Positions 47,101 through 55,405 of a stretch of 64,000 bases of DNA are shown piece by piece (position 1 is the stretch's first letter; every line of letters starts with the position of its first letter). This DNA is from Candidatus Kryptonium thompsonii (GTDB lineage: Bacteria > Bacteroidota > Ignavibacteria > Kryptoniales > Kryptoniaceae), in NCBI GenBank assembly GCA_001442925.1, contig LDXX01000004.1, forward strand, positions 127,001 to 191,000, read 5' to 3'. The position numbers and the translations under genes were made by a program. The notes below the pieces were generated by a model. It saw nothing but the letters and a program-made list of their open reading frames with translations, was not told the origin of the DNA and did not search any database.

Positions 47101-47305
47101 CATAAGCATCCTCCGCTACTTTTGCAGTGTACTCAGCAAGCTCATATCCGCCATCGGTAAAATAGATATCAAAATGGTCGGTTCGGATGAAATACCATGC
47201 GAAATCTTTATACTGAACTTTATTTTTCCCAAACGGGCCCTGCTGAGCAAATCCCACTGAAATTAAAGCGAAAATTAAAACAAGATATACGAAGAAACGC
47301 TTCAT
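44165..47305 (-). CDS. HExxH peptidase domain, TolB-like propeller and outer-membrane barrel in one protein
   Basis: A 1046-residue exported protein with three parts. After a signal peptide, residues about 35-280 form a gluzincin-like (peptidase MA) domain: HHELVHAVMND with His136, Glu137 and His140, and WIVEGLPEF with Glu170, 30 residues later, as the third zinc ligand. Residues about 290-610 contain six WD40/TolB-like repeats (ISPTGDRIAFISDRD, TWSPDGNKIALAV, DWSRDGTKLAFVG, TWSPDGKLIYFSSDR, VSPDGKKILFISDRN). From about 700 to the end, the barrel-like region ends FDIAW... YFSFGPDY and resembles bacterial surface antigen (Omp85-like) C-termini. A CGGAGG site precedes the ATG. Function unknown; a cell-surface protease is plausible. 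Confidence 0.85.
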   Translation of the reverse strand: MKRFFVYLVLIFALISVGFAQQGPFGKNKVQYKDFAWYFIRTDHFDIYFTDGGYELAEYTAKVAEDAYVKISKLLRYEIINRIPIVVYNSHNDFQQTNVVAEYLEEGIGGVTELFKNRVVVPFEGSYRQFRHVIHHELVHAVMNDMFYGGSLQSALINNIQLQLPMWIVEGLPEFSALRWDVNSDMFMRDATVSDYLPPIEYLDGYFAYRGGQSVFWYISRKYGDEKIGEIINRIRGLRSVEAGIKSSLGISLKELSDRWVKEQKKLYWADFSKREAPDEFAKRLTDHAKKGNFYNTSPTISPTGDRIAFISDRDDYFDVFIMSAIDGKIIKKIVKGNRTKNFEELHLLTPGLTWSPDGNKIALAVKSGDRDAIFIIDVKTEKQQKITFDLEGIFSVDWSRDGTKLAFVGLKHGQSDIYVYDLSNKTLVNLTDDIFSDADPTWSPDGKLIYFSSDRKDFVSRDVIPQDFKMYNFDPNQYDIYSVDLETREIKRITHTDYWDETSPVVSPDGKKILFISDRNGINNIYEKDLETGLERPLTNSLSGIYQLSITYDGSKLAFASFYNGGFDIFLLRQPFERDLKIQELEPTIFVTEFLKEKERELAKAKGENLLGESSSKTDTSLVQPYGSDIKINLRSYIFADVFRQDSLAMSIKSRIDSLRPPDNLDESGRYKVYRYKVNFTPDLIYTNASYSTFYGVLGEAFMMFSDMLGNHQIYLITSLVFDLKNSDYAFAYFYLPKRINWGIEAFHIARFFGVGDQYYPLYYRYRLYGGTLMGSYPIDKFRRIDFGLGYYNVVGEYIDFPEIGERSTILMPSLTYVHDNSLWRYIFPSNGERYYLSFYASPKLGSNGIQFLTGIFDYRKYFKLWNDYSFAFRLTAGGSTGQNRQRFMLGGVDAWINWAIKNDYIPIESTADFFFFEAISGPIVPLRGYVYNEQNGSKFALMNLEFRFPLIRYFIGGALPLAFRNIMGVIFLDAGSAWDSWRSWRAFYEPDPFTGTVTKDLLIGTGYGFRIYLFGLLLRIDIAWRFNWGSFSKPVYYFSFGPDY

Positions 47306-47430
47306 TTTAAAACGCCTCCGAGATTTTTTATTGGCTCTAAAAAAAATTAAATCATTTTTCGATATTTTTTGTTCCTAACCCAATTTGCGCCAAATTTAAT
47401 TAAAATTCAAGTTAAAATTTTCTAAACCTT

Positions 47431-50145
47431 TCACTTTAAAACTATCATTTTTCTTGTTTCAAAGAATTTCTCAGCTTGAAGCGTGTAAAGATATACCCCC
47501 GATGGCATCTCACAAGAATAAAATTTTATTTTATGTCTCCCAGCTGGCATCTCGCCGAAATCAAAATTTCGAATAGTGCGACCAAGTAAATCATGAACCA
47601 AAAGTTTAACCTTCGCACTATACGGGATCTCAAACTCTATAATCGTCTCGGGATTAAAGGGATTTGGATAGTTCTGATAAAGTTCAAATCCGAATTTCCC
47701 ACCTTTAAAGTTTTCCGCACCCACGACAACTTCAACACCGTATATATCAACTTCAACCCATGCAGAAACATTTGAACATAGCTTCACATAAACTATCTTT
47801 CTATTTGAGTCGAACCATGCTGAGATTGAGTCGCTTAAAAATTTTAAAGAATCATCAACGACTTTAACTTTGATTCCATTTACTTTAACCGAATCGAAAA
47901 CCTCAATAAGATTAAACTTTAAAATCCAACATCTTTTATCAATCTGACCAACGAAACTTCCATTTGCTTCACTTATGTAAAGCTTAATCTCACTCCCATA
48001 TTTTCTGCACTTGATTTGAGTTGTTGAAAACTCCCCTTTTTCATATCCAAGCGTTTTCCCATCGTCTTCATAAAGTTCAAAATCAACATCCCCAGGATAA
48101 ATCTCAACCCAAAGCGTATCATCTGGAGACTCATCGACATATTTTTTAAGCTTAGCCATTGGAATTATTGATGGGATTCTAATAAACAAAGGAATTTGTT
48201 CAAGTGGAGCATCGACTTGAACTGTTTTACCACCAGTGTAAACTTCACCCGTCCAAAAATTAACCCACGAGCACCCCGATGGTAAATAAACATCTTTGAT
48301 CCTTTGCCCAGAAGTGAACACAGGCGAAACAAGGATGAAATCGCCGAAAAGATATTCATAGCTTAAATTGTAAACATTTTTGTCATTTGGGAACTCATAT
48401 AAAACAGGTTTTATTAGCGTTTCTCCATATTTCCATGTCTTGTAAGCGTATGTATAAATATACGGGATCAATCGATATCTAAGTTCAATATATTTTCTGA
48501 CTATTTTTTCAACCTCTTCACCAAAAGCCCACGGTTCAAGGGGTTGCTCGTGCCCATGGGGGCGCATAACGGGACAAAAAGTCCCAAATTGAATCCATCT
48601 GATATACAACTCCGATGTCGTCGTTCCACCCGTAAATCCACCAATATCCGAATTATGATAAGGTATGCCTGACATCACCATCCCAATTAGCATCGGTATC
48701 TGAACTTTAAGTCCATTAAAACTTTTTTTCACATCCCCAGACCATGTGATGACACCAAAGCGCTGGATCCCTGCAAACCCAGATCTTGTCAAGTTGAAAA
48801 TCCTTTTTTCGGGAAAATCATTTTTATAACCATCATATAAAGTTTTCGCCCAAAGAAAGTTGTAAATGTTATGAACTTTCCTTGCGCTTCCAAGGTGATG
48901 TTTTAAGAAGTCTGGATGATTTTCTGGCTCCCCCAGGTCAGTCCAAAATCCATCGACACCTTCATTTAAAAGATTTTTATATTTCTCCCACCACCATGAC
49001 TGTGCAGATGGATTGGTCAAGTCAAGCAAAGATGAAGGCGTCGCCCAAAAATTTTGAAAAACATAAGTTTTTCCAGTTGAATCGAAAACAAAAAATTTAT
49101 TTTGATCCGCAAATGAATAATTAATTGAAGAAAGATTTATATACGGTTCGGATATTAAAATTGTCTTAACCCCTAACTTTTTAAAATCTGACATCATCTT
49201 AACTGGGTCTTGCCAGTTATTTCTATCCCATGTCATATTCCCCATCTTACCCCAGCCAAACCAATAGAGATCGAGAATCAATCCATCAAGCGGAATATTT
49301 TTCTCTAAAAATGTATTGACAACCCCTTCAGCTTCCGTTTGATTTCTGTATCCGAACTTGCTTTGCAGAAAACCAAAAGCCCATTTCGGGGGAATAGGTG
49401 GAAATCCAGTAAGCCAAAAATATTTTTTCAATATCTCCTTCATTGAAGATGCGTAAATAAAGTAATAATTCATCTGCCCATCCTCAACTTTGTAATACCA
49501 GACCGATTGAGCAGAAACTCCGAAATCAAAATAACCAGAAAATGTAATATCGAAATATAAACCGTAATTGTAATTTGATTGAACGAACGGAACATTTACT
49601 TGCATAGTTTTTAATGGTGCTTCATAACCGACAATATGTTGATTATATGTGCTGAACGCATACCCTCTTCTGTCAATATCAATACCCTTTTGACCAAGCC
49701 CGTAAAAATGTTCATCAGGTTGAATTTCAAAAAAGACATATTTCTCCCTACCGCTGTAACCAAACCCGCCCGAATTCCTCTCCTTTAGCAAAAGCTTCCC
49801 AGCTTTGTCGTAATAATAAATTCTCAAAGGGAATTTATCAACTCGAATTAAAATTGAATCCGTTTCAATTAAAAACTTGTCATTAGCATCACTTAAACTC
49901 CACCTCACATTATCACAATTCTGAATTACGACAAGGCTTGCGTCTTCGACCGTGTTGTTTGAATCTTCAAAAAAGGTGACTTTCACAATATCAGATCGAA
50001 CAAACTTAAATTCAACTGCACATGTTCCCGCATAAAATCTGACAGTGCTATCTGTCGTAATATGTCTTGTGTAATTTTCGACGAAATTTATCTGGGCAAG
50101 AGCAAGCGTTGATAAGAGTAAGGTTGAAAGAAATTTTTTAAGCAT
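47431..50145 (-). CDS. Secreted GH31 alpha-glucosidase with T9SS sorting domain
   Basis: A 904-residue glycoside hydrolase family 31 enzyme expected to cleave alpha-glucosidic (or related alpha-xylosidic) bonds. Signal peptide MLKKFLSTLLLSTLA. The N-terminal galactose-mutarotase-like domain is followed by the catalytic barrel: nucleophile Asp403 in FWTDLGEP and acid/base Asp500 in NSDIGGF. Residues about 820-904 are a type IX secretion sorting domain (YQNYPNPFNP, then MPSGVYLYTLQAEK to the end), so the protein should be exported to the cell surface by the T9SS. Such tails are FCB-specific. No start-site ambiguity. Confidence 0.93.
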   Translation of the reverse strand: MLKKFLSTLLLSTLALAQINFVENYTRHITTDSTVRFYAGTCAVEFKFVRSDIVKVTFFEDSNNTVEDASLVVIQNCDNVRWSLSDANDKFLIETDSILIRVDKFPLRIYYYDKAGKLLLKERNSGGFGYSGREKYVFFEIQPDEHFYGLGQKGIDIDRRGYAFSTYNQHIVGYEAPLKTMQVNVPFVQSNYNYGLYFDITFSGYFDFGVSAQSVWYYKVEDGQMNYYFIYASSMKEILKKYFWLTGFPPIPPKWAFGFLQSKFGYRNQTEAEGVVNTFLEKNIPLDGLILDLYWFGWGKMGNMTWDRNNWQDPVKMMSDFKKLGVKTILISEPYINLSSINYSFADQNKFFVFDSTGKTYVFQNFWATPSSLLDLTNPSAQSWWWEKYKNLLNEGVDGFWTDLGEPENHPDFLKHHLGSARKVHNIYNFLWAKTLYDGYKNDFPEKRIFNLTRSGFAGIQRFGVITWSGDVKKSFNGLKVQIPMLIGMVMSGIPYHNSDIGGFTGGTTTSELYIRWIQFGTFCPVMRPHGHEQPLEPWAFGEEVEKIVRKYIELRYRLIPYIYTYAYKTWKYGETLIKPVLYEFPNDKNVYNLSYEYLFGDFILVSPVFTSGQRIKDVYLPSGCSWVNFWTGEVYTGGKTVQVDAPLEQIPLFIRIPSIIPMAKLKKYVDESPDDTLWVEIYPGDVDFELYEDDGKTLGYEKGEFSTTQIKCRKYGSEIKLYISEANGSFVGQIDKRCWILKFNLIEVFDSVKVNGIKVKVVDDSLKFLSDSISAWFDSNRKIVYVKLCSNVSAWVEVDIYGVEVVVGAENFKGGKFGFELYQNYPNPFNPETIIEFEIPYSAKVKLLVHDLLGRTIRNFDFGEMPAGRHKIKFYSCEMPSGVYLYTLQAEKFFETRKMIVLK

Positions 50146-50413
50146 TTTTTGCTCTGTGTTTTAGTTTATCGTGCACTTTTAAAGTTTTGTTTGCTTTAAT
50201 TTAATTTAGCCTAAAGGTGAAAAACAAGGATGCCCTTCGATGAAAAAGTTAAAAATGGAAATTAAAGAATTGGAAAATTGAAACTTTAGATTGAGTGTTT
50301 TTTCCGAAGAAACTTTGAAAGCCTTTTCAACTATAATTCCCCACCCCCATTTCTTGAACCCGTTGCGGTTTCGGAAAATCCACCAGCGGTTCTTTACAAA
50401 GTAAAAAAATAAC
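50146..50413. other. 268-base gap without a convincing gene
   Basis: Lies between the GH31 start and the flbD stop. The minus strand has a 72-codon open frame from an ATG at 50424 rich in Trp, Phe and Lys, and the plus strand has an open 40-codon stretch (50290-50412) without a start. Neither resembles a known protein and both have odd composition. The GH31 promoter must lie here, but no clear TTTG/TAnnTTT pair was found. No hairpin stands out. Confidence 0.5.
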
Positions 50414-50638
50414 TTAAGTTTCATCCTCAGACTTATGAACTGGTGGAAGCGACGAGCCCCCTAAACATCTTTTGCGATACTCAATTATCCGCTCAACAAC
50501 TTCATCGACACTTTCCTTAACCATAATTTTTTTCCCCGTCGTTAAAGCTATGATTGTATCAGGCGAAGCTTCAAGATATTCGATCAATTCAGCGTTTATA
50601 ACAATTTCCTGGCCATTTAATCTTGTTACCTTGATCAC
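50414..50638 (-). CDS. flbD: FlbD-family flagellar protein
   Basis: A 74-residue protein found at the end of flagellar operons in Firmicutes and others. The sequence MIKVTRLNGQEIVINAELIE followed by YLEASPDTIIALTTGKKIMV matches the family closely, then KESVDEVVERIIEYRK. The GTG at 50638 is chosen as start because it gives exactly the usual MIKVTRLNG N-terminus and has AAGG 7 bases before it; an upstream TTG exists but adds an unusual extension. The exact function is not known. It follows flgE by 63 bases, with a hairpin in the gap. Confidence 0.88.
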   Translation of the reverse strand: MIKVTRLNGQEIVINAELIEYLEASPDTIIALTTGKKIMVKESVDEVVERIIEYRKRCLGGSSLPPVHKSEDET

Positions 50639-50670
50639 TTTGCGCACCTTATTTAATTTCAAAATTTATC

Positions 50671-50693
50671 ATCCCCGCCACAGGAGCGGGGAT
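50671..50693 (-). other. Hairpin between flgE and flbD
   Basis: A perfect 8-base stem ATCCCCGC/GCGGGGAT with a 7-base loop lies 9 bases after the flgE stop. On the transcribed (minus) strand it is followed by GATAAATTTTG, so the T-run is weak. It may be a partial terminator, mRNA stabiliser or processing site within the operon. GC-rich hairpins stand out in this AT-rich window. Confidence 0.5.
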
Positions 50694-50701
50694 TTAATAA
50701 A

Positions 50702-52753
50702 TTAACGCTTTAAATTAGTAATCTCTTGTAAAAATTCATCGCTTGCTGTTATCACTCGCGCATTCGCCTGGAAACCACGCTGTGCAATTATCATACGCGT
50801 AAATTCCTCCGCAAGATCAACATTCGATTGTTCAAGAACCCCAGACATTATTTTAGACTGAATCGCTGAACCAGGTTCATCAATTATCGGGGCACCAGAA
50901 TTTGCGGAGATATCAAACATGTTATCACCAACCCTCAACAATCCAGTTGGATTATTAAATGTTGCCACGAGAATTTGAGCGAGAACACGGACAGTCCCAT
51001 TTGAAAATACACCAAGGATTTTACCATCTTCATTTACGGAAATTGTATTCAAAAATCCAAGCCCATATCCATCTTGGTCCGCAATCAAACTTGATGTTCC
51101 CTCCATTTGAGTTATCCCAGCGAACTCCCCAATCTTTCCAGGATCAATCACTATATCAAGGATATTGGCGGAGTTATCACCTGGATCAATTCTCAAGGTT
51201 GAACTCCCGTCATCAAAAAAGAAACTTCTTATCGAGCCATCGGAATTAAACACAATTTTCCCACTTCCACCTGCAACTATAACCTCATTCCCACCAACCT
51301 GCGCTGTCCATATCCATTGATTTGGTGTGGTCGCATCCTTTACAAATTTCAAGGTTATATTATGTCTGTTTCCAAGCGAATCATAAACAGTCACAGTAGT
51401 GGATGCTTCAACATCTTCGGCTTTCTGAACTTCAAGCCAGTTTCCAGGTTTGTTTTCAAAAATTGAGTTAAAATTATCTCTTCCTGTTGCGGAGATGTTA
51501 AGGTCAGTGATTTCATTGGCTTTGCCACCATCCGCATTAACAACAAGTGCTCCAGTGTTCTTGTCAATTTCAACTCCCTTTAGATTATTTATCCTAAATG
51601 CATTTTTAACAGCATCGGCAAAATCCTTATAAGTTGATGTAGAGCTCACAGTAAAATTAACAGTTGATATCGCTTTACCTCCAACCTTTCCATCAATTGT
51701 TATCACATCTCCAGCCACAAGCCCAAGATCATTCCCTTGTGCATCTCTTAAATTGATCAAAAGGTCATCAGCTCGTGCAACGCGGGAAAATTTATCGGAA
51801 CCTTTGCTTGAGTTTGCTGTATAATTTCCATTCAATCCAGAAAGAGCGGTTTCAAAATTACGATTATTGCTTGATATCGAAACATTTTGATTAACGATTG
51901 AAGTCAAAACAATTCTACCTTGCGAATCAATTGAAGCCGTCAACGAGCCTGCGAAATCATTGTTGATCTCATCAACCAAATCTTTCAAGGTGCGGAAATT
52001 GCCATCCCCAACTCCACCATCCTTGCTCACATAAGTGTAGGTTTTAACTTTAGTTCCATCTTGAATTGTCACAGTTGTCGAACCCGAGATCATACCAGTT
52101 ATAATTGTATTTGCTGTTCCAGTAGCGAGAAGATCATTTATATCAGAGTTACCATCCTCAACTGCATAGACTCGTGAGCTTTGAAGTATATTCCCTTTTG
52201 GAACGCCACCAGCGTTAAGATTACCTGTGAGCTTTATGAGTGATGTTGCTTTTGCTGGTGATTTTTGACCAAAGGGAATTTTTATATCTTCAAGCTTTGC
52301 CCCCGGAGGAACAACACCAGAAGAATCAGCCATCTTCCCTTGAACAATAGCGCCCGTTGCTGAGTCAACAAGGTAACCGTTTGCATCAAATCTAAATGCC
52401 CCGGCTCTTGTGAAATAATTCCTTCCTCCCTTTTTCACGATGAAAAATCCATTACCTTGAATCGCGAGATCTGTTACCTGACCTGTGGTTTCAAGGTTTC
52501 CTTGTGTAAAGATCGTGTCAATTGAACTTACATTCATCCCAAGTCCAACCTGAAGTGGATTGGTTCCACCAGATTCCGCTGAAGGTTGAGTAGCCCCGCG
52601 AAGCATCTGTGCAAATGCCTCACTGAAAGAAACACGAGCCGCTTTAAATCCGATGGTGTTGATGTTCGAGATGTTATTTCCGATTACATCCATCATAATC
52701 TGATGATTTCTCAAACCAGAGACGCCAGAGAATAACGACCTAAGAAATGACAT
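50702..52753 (-). CDS. flgE: Flagellar hook protein FlgE
   Basis: Forms the hook joining basal body and filament. The N-terminal rod-like part begins MSFLRSLFSGVSGLRNHQIM followed by MDVIGNNISNINTIGFKA, the flagellar basal-body rod signature. The C-terminus QSNVDLAEEFTRMIIAQRGF closes with the other half of the D0/D1 region. At 683 residues it is longer than E. coli FlgE (402), with a large inserted middle (about 150-560) of beta-rich domains, as in many FCB and epsilon-proteobacterial hooks. RBS AGGAGG 8 bases before ATG. Its 96-base leader carries two hairpins. Confidence 0.95.
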   Translation of the reverse strand: MSFLRSLFSGVSGLRNHQIMMDVIGNNISNINTIGFKAARVSFSEAFAQMLRGATQPSAESGGTNPLQVGLGMNVSSIDTIFTQGNLETTGQVTDLAIQGNGFFIVKKGGRNYFTRAGAFRFDANGYLVDSATGAIVQGKMADSSGVVPPGAKLEDIKIPFGQKSPAKATSLIKLTGNLNAGGVPKGNILQSSRVYAVEDGNSDINDLLATGTANTIITGMISGSTTVTIQDGTKVKTYTYVSKDGGVGDGNFRTLKDLVDEINNDFAGSLTASIDSQGRIVLTSIVNQNVSISSNNRNFETALSGLNGNYTANSSKGSDKFSRVARADDLLINLRDAQGNDLGLVAGDVITIDGKVGGKAISTVNFTVSSTSTYKDFADAVKNAFRINNLKGVEIDKNTGALVVNADGGKANEITDLNISATGRDNFNSIFENKPGNWLEVQKAEDVEASTTVTVYDSLGNRHNITLKFVKDATTPNQWIWTAQVGGNEVIVAGGSGKIVFNSDGSIRSFFFDDGSSTLRIDPGDNSANILDIVIDPGKIGEFAGITQMEGTSSLIADQDGYGLGFLNTISVNEDGKILGVFSNGTVRVLAQILVATFNNPTGLLRVGDNMFDISANSGAPIIDEPGSAIQSKIMSGVLEQSNVDLAEEFTRMIIAQRGFQANARVITASDEFLQEITNLKR

Positions 52754-52791
52754 TTTAACTACCTCCTTTTTAATTTTTGTTTTAAATTTTG

Positions 52792-52848
52792 ATCTCGCCT
52801 CGGTCAGTCAGCGAGATTGCGGGGCCCCCTCAAACGAGGTCCAGCCCC
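52792..52848 (-). promoter_or_regulatory. Structured leader upstream of flgE
   Basis: Two GC-rich hairpins stand side by side in the 96-base gap between the TIGR02530 gene and flgE. The first (transcribed order) is at 52821-52848: stem GGGGC/GCCCC, inner stem CCTC/GAGG with a GTTT loop. The second is at 52792-52817: stem ATCTCGC/GCGAGAT with a 12-base loop. No T-run follows, so simple termination is unlikely. An alternative pairing CTCG/CGAG within the second exists. No known riboswitch was recognised. Confidence 0.5.
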
Positions 52849-52849
52849 T

Positions 52850-53239
52850 TTAAATTATCACAGCTCCATCAATATTTGTAAAGACATGCTCTTTAAGGCT
52901 ATCACTATCAACCACAGTTATAACAGTTCTGTTCTTTACATTCACGATAAATGCGATATCCCTTAACAAAATTAGAACATCCCTTGTATTTTTTTGCTCC
53001 GCACGAAACAAGGCATCGTTCAAAAGTTTAACATCCTCTTCGTTTAATTTCACCTCCCTTTCCTCCATACGCTTTAAAGCATGATTTGAAAACTTTAATT
53101 TCTCGATCTCACTCTTAAAAATATCCTCAAACCTTGTCCCAAACTCTGGGACCTTTACACCCGTGCCTTCCTTCCTTAAAGTCTCAACTCCACCAGCTGG
53201 GATAAATGGAACCTTCACGCCATTTACTTCAATCGCCAT
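52850..53239 (-). CDS. TIGR02530-family flagellar operon protein
   Basis: A 129-residue protein matching the 'flagellar operon protein' family TIGR02530, found between flgD and flgE in Clostridia and other groups. The core is FSNHALKRMEEREVKLNEED (near residue 55-74), then a strand-rich part ending VVDSDSLKEHVFTNIDGAVII (in two parts). Function not established. The ATG at 53239 has GAGGGT 6 bases before it and lies 11 bases inside the flgD end; the further in-frame ATG-like start at 53251 gives no better site. Confidence 0.85.
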   Translation of the reverse strand: MAIEVNGVKVPFIPAGGVETLRKEGTGVKVPEFGTRFEDIFKSEIEKLKFSNHALKRMEEREVKLNEEDVKLLNDALFRAEQKNTRDVLILLRDIAFIVNVKNRTVITVVDSDSLKEHVFTNIDGAVII

Positions 53240-53930
53240 TTTTACCCTCATACTTTATTTCAACTATATCAGCGATGTTGAATTCAACTCCATCAATCAA
53301 TATCACTGCACCATCTGCTTTATATCTCACACCTTCAACAATCCCGCTGATGTAAGTATTCACAACCACTGGTTTCCCGTCTCCATCAACCGCCTCAATG
53401 CTAACTCTGTAATTTCCAGCTGGCAGATAATTACCAAGTTCATCTTTCCCATCCCATTTGAAGTCATACCTACCGCTTTTTCTCTCGCCAAGCTTAAAAG
53501 TCCTCACTACATTTCCAGAGGAATCAAGAATTTTAATTTCAATTGATTTAACATCGCCCTTCAATTCATATCCAAATTCCACACCTTTCTCAGACTCAAG
53601 TCTCAACGAATCCCCATAAACAGTGACCCTCTTTCCGATCAAATTAGCAACCAAAGCATTTGTGATCGAGCGATTTGTCGCATAACTTGCGTCGATGCTT
53701 TTCAAAAGATTTGAATTGATGTTGTAAAGTTGCTCCACCGAGCTAAACTGGGCAAGCTGGCTTGCAAATTCTGTGCTTTGAATTGGATTCATCGGATCTT
53801 GATAATTAAGTTGCGTTATCAAGAGCTTCAAAAAATCATCCTTTCCAAGAATCGCCTTATCAGAGCTTTGAACACTGCTTCCTGTTGAAGGAATGCCTCT
53901 AAAATTTTGAATTGAATTAATGTTCTCCAC
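53229..53930 (-). CDS. flgD: Flagellar hook-capping protein FlgD
   Basis: Scaffold for FlgE assembly at the growing hook. Typical N-terminal motif FLKLLITQLNYQDPMNPIQS (residues about 33-52) and LAQFSSVEQLYNIN. The C-terminal half is the FlgD Ig-like/Tudor domain (GRKSGRYDFKWDGKDELGNY, near residue 150-170). The GTG at 53930 is chosen because AGGAGG lies 8 bases before it; the in-frame GTG at 53939 overlaps the Shine-Dalgarno itself. Length 233 is normal. It follows fliK after 14 bases and overlaps the next gene. Confidence 0.93.
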   Translation of the reverse strand: MENINSIQNFRGIPSTGSSVQSSDKAILGKDDFLKLLITQLNYQDPMNPIQSTEFASQLAQFSSVEQLYNINSNLLKSIDASYATNRSITNALVANLIGKRVTVYGDSLRLESEKGVEFGYELKGDVKSIEIKILDSSGNVVRTFKLGERKSGRYDFKWDGKDELGNYLPAGNYRVSIEAVDGDGKPVVVNTYISGIVEGVRYKADGAVILIDGVEFNIADIVEIKYEGKNGD

Positions 53931-53944
53931 GATTCTCACCTCCT

Positions 53945-55405
53945 TTAAATTATTGCCTCTATTAAACTGCCACCGTAAAACTTAACAGCATCAAAAGAGT
54001 CAAAAATTTTCCTTTTGCTTGTTTTCTTCAAAAACTGCCCTCGATCTGAGTTTGAAGAATCAAAATAATTATTGTTAAGATTTTCACCCACAAGCAACAC
54101 CCCAAGCTTTTCTGGATTTACATTGCTTGACTCAAGAGCTGTTCTTAAATTATTAAACCCCGACTCAATTAGTTGCTTTGCCTCAAGATTTTTAACCTCA
54201 AACAAAATCTTTACCCCATTTTCGCCTTGTGAAATTTTGACAACAACTTTACCAATCTCCTCTGGCTCAACCCTCAAAACAACTTCACCGTGCGCTAAAT
54301 CACCATTCTTAGAAACCAAAGCCCTCACCACATCAGGAATTTCTTGGGCTTTCACAGATATCATAAAATCTCTAACATTGACTTTATCGCCAGCATCCAC
54401 GGCATCAATAAAACTTAAATTCCAATTGCCAACTTTTTCATAAACCTTTTCAAATTTAATGCTACCAAGCTCAAACTTCTTAAATTCATGCTGTAAATCA
54501 AATTCATTTCTGGCTTGATTATGCTCAAAACTTACCGAAGCAACATCTTCCCTCACAGTTTTAACATCTGTATTATGCTCTTGATTTTTAAATTGAGATT
54601 GGGATTTTTTTGAACTAAAAACAGGTTCTTCAACATTGACTTTATTATTCTCTTTTAAAATTTCCCCAACCCCAGCCTTATAGATTTTAACATCGTTCTC
54701 AAGTGCAAGCTCCCTTAAATACGGCTCAAATTTTAAATTTAAATTCTCAACACTTTCATCCTTTCTTGAAACCAATTTAGATTTTAAATTAACCTCACTT
54801 TGCAAATTTTCTGGAGCAGTAATTTCAACTTTGCCATCCTTTACATCCCCATATTTAACTCTATTTGCAACGACAAATTCACGAATTGCTTCATTTAAGT
54901 CAACTCCTTCACTCTCTCCTTTAACAATAAGCTTGCGAATTTCCTGCTTCGGATTAATTTTATCTTTCGAATTTAAATTTTGAAGCGATTTTAAAGCTTC
55001 CCCTTCCTTCGCCAAAAAGAATGGCTCAATAGCAGAATTTGGACTTGCTTTAACTTCCCTCGATTCTTGATTAGGCATAAAAGCATTAAGTTGCTCTGCT
55101 ATCTGGGAATTAGGATTTAGCTTAAATAAAATCAGCGCCTGTGATTCCGAAGTTTCTTTCTCATCTACACTTTGATAACCCTTTAGCTCTGAAATGGGAT
55201 TGAAATAGAATTGTTCTAAAGATTCCTCAGTCTGTGGAAGGTAAATTGATTCAAAATTTTCCGTTTTAACATTTGAGAGAAATTGAGCCAAGAAAAGTCC
55301 AAGGATATCACCAAAATTTGTCGTTGCTTTTTTATAAAAAATTCCATTTTGCTCAGTTTGATTTAAACCTAAATTATTTAGTATGTCGATTAAATTTAAT
55401 TTCAT
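53945..55405 (-). CDS. fliK: Flagellar hook-length control protein FliK
   Basis: Secreted molecular ruler that sets hook length. The C-terminal FliK domain (about residues 365-450) includes LRVEPEEIGKVVVKISQGEN and FNNLRTALESSNVNPEKLGV, as in Flg_hook family members. The first 360 residues are low-complexity, Asn/Glu/Lys-rich and poorly conserved, as usual for FliK. Length 486. Start ATG at 55405 overlaps the stop of the MotE-like gene (ATGA). The position before flgD fits the Firmicutes order. Confidence 0.88.
   Translation of the reverse strand: MKLNLIDILNNLGLNQTEQNGIFYKKATTNFGDILGLFLAQFLSNVKTENFESIYLPQTEESLEQFYFNPISELKGYQSVDEKETSESQALILFKLNPNSQIAEQLNAFMPNQESREVKASPNSAIEPFFLAKEGEALKSLQNLNSKDKINPKQEIRKLIVKGESEGVDLNEAIREFVVANRVKYGDVKDGKVEITAPENLQSEVNLKSKLVSRKDESVENLNLKFEPYLRELALENDVKIYKAGVGEILKENNKVNVEEPVFSSKKSQSQFKNQEHNTDVKTVREDVASVSFEHNQARNEFDLQHEFKKFELGSIKFEKVYEKVGNWNLSFIDAVDAGDKVNVRDFMISVKAQEIPDVVRALVSKNGDLAHGEVVLRVEPEEIGKVVVKISQGENGVKILFEVKNLEAKQLIESGFNNLRTALESSNVNPEKLGVLLVGENLNNNYFDSSNSDRGQFLKKTSKRKIFDSFDAVKFYGGSLIEAII

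Noticed and set aside
50206-50424. 72-codon open frame on the minus strand
   Set aside because: Its start lies inside flbD, it has no ribosome-binding site, unusual Trp/Phe/Lys composition and no family resemblance.
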